Below are positions 19,949-20,051 of a DNA stretch of 20,051 nucleotides, one piece after another (positions within the stretch are counted from its first letter, which is position 1; every line of letters starts with the position of its first letter). A program made the translations under genes and the position numbers. The DNA is from a virus, in IMG/VR virus record IMGVR_UViG_3300022707_001238, positions 1-20,051 of that record; one strand, written 5' to 3'. Under the pieces are notes generated by a model. The model did not search any database and had not been told where the DNA came from. It saw only the letters and a list, made by a program, of their open reading frames with translations.

Positions 19949-20051
19949 TAGTCACCTATGACTAAGTGTTGCACGTCTTCAGAGTCTTGACAGATGCAAC
20001 GTAAAATTTTTTGTAGGTTCTCTAGTGTGGGTACACGACGCCCACAACAAT
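19948..20051 (-). CDS. C-terminal fragment of a probable HTH regulator, cut by window edge
   Basis: An open frame enters from the right edge and ends at TAA 19948-19950, giving 33 visible residues that include RRVPTLENLQKILRC and end HLVIGD. The R-x-P-s/t-l-x-n-L-x-K-I-l pattern is how Xre-type HTH domains end (after the recognition helix), and the -IGD finish matches the next gene. The HTH itself lies outside the window, so the call is provisional. Confidence 0.5.
   Translation of the reverse strand, partial: CCGRRVPTLENLQKILRCICQDSEDVQHLVIGD

Overview
The window looks like part of a double-stranded DNA tailed bacteriophage (or prophage) with a siphovirus-type tail. There are two densely packed, convergent gene blocks and no host housekeeping genes. 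Structural and lysis genes read rightward from the left edge to 10,421. Replication, recombination and regulatory genes read leftward from the right edge to 10,402. A lipoprotein with a C-terminal membrane anchor (9918-10421), shaped like a unimolecular spanin, suggests a host with an outer membrane. Host and phage genus cannot be named from the sequence. No integrase, terminase, capsid, endolysin or tRNA gene is visible.

Left block (1-10,421, + strand): a 5'-truncated probable tail tube gene, two small overlapping genes where tail chaperone or terminator genes usually sit, a very short tape-measure-like protein, two large tail/baseplate-type proteins, a QueC-like 7-cyano-7-deazaguanine synthase embedded in the operon, and a 949-residue fibre-like protein with a Pro/Gly-rich linker and a lectin-like C-terminus. 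Three small genes follow, of which two look like a lysis pair. Most junctions are TAATG or ATGA overlaps, implying translational coupling.

Right block (20,051-10,402, - strand, in transcription order): the tail end of one probable HTH gene and a 66-aa Xre-type HTH protein; a RuvC-like resolvase; a small unknown; a Cas4/RecB-like nuclease with a probable Fe-S cluster; a Lar-like zinc-ribbon protein; a Sak4-like RecA ATPase; an SSB-like protein; a strong intrinsic terminator; two very small genes; a MazG-like pyrophosphohydrolase; three small accessory proteins; a family A DNA polymerase with 3'-5' exonuclease; and a Toprim primase fused to a P-loop ATPase. Together these form a replication and single-strand-annealing/recombination module.

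The most striking signal is a short palindrome, TAACA-N3-TGTTA, most often TAACACACTGTTA or its complement. I count 14 exact-arm copies and 13 copies with one arm mismatch, spread over both blocks, where about 0.02-0.04 exact copies are expected by chance. Five copies fill nearly identical 22-24 nt gaps between leftward genes. In all five, and in a sixth copy on the + strand, the first TAA of the motif is the stop codon of the upstream gene. Copies inside genes encode recurring Asn-x-Val/Leu-Leu peptides in unrelated proteins, so selection appears to act on the DNA. The arrangement recalls the dispersed stoperators of cluster A mycobacteriophages, but the sequence is different and the binding protein is unknown; the HTH proteins at the right edge are candidates.
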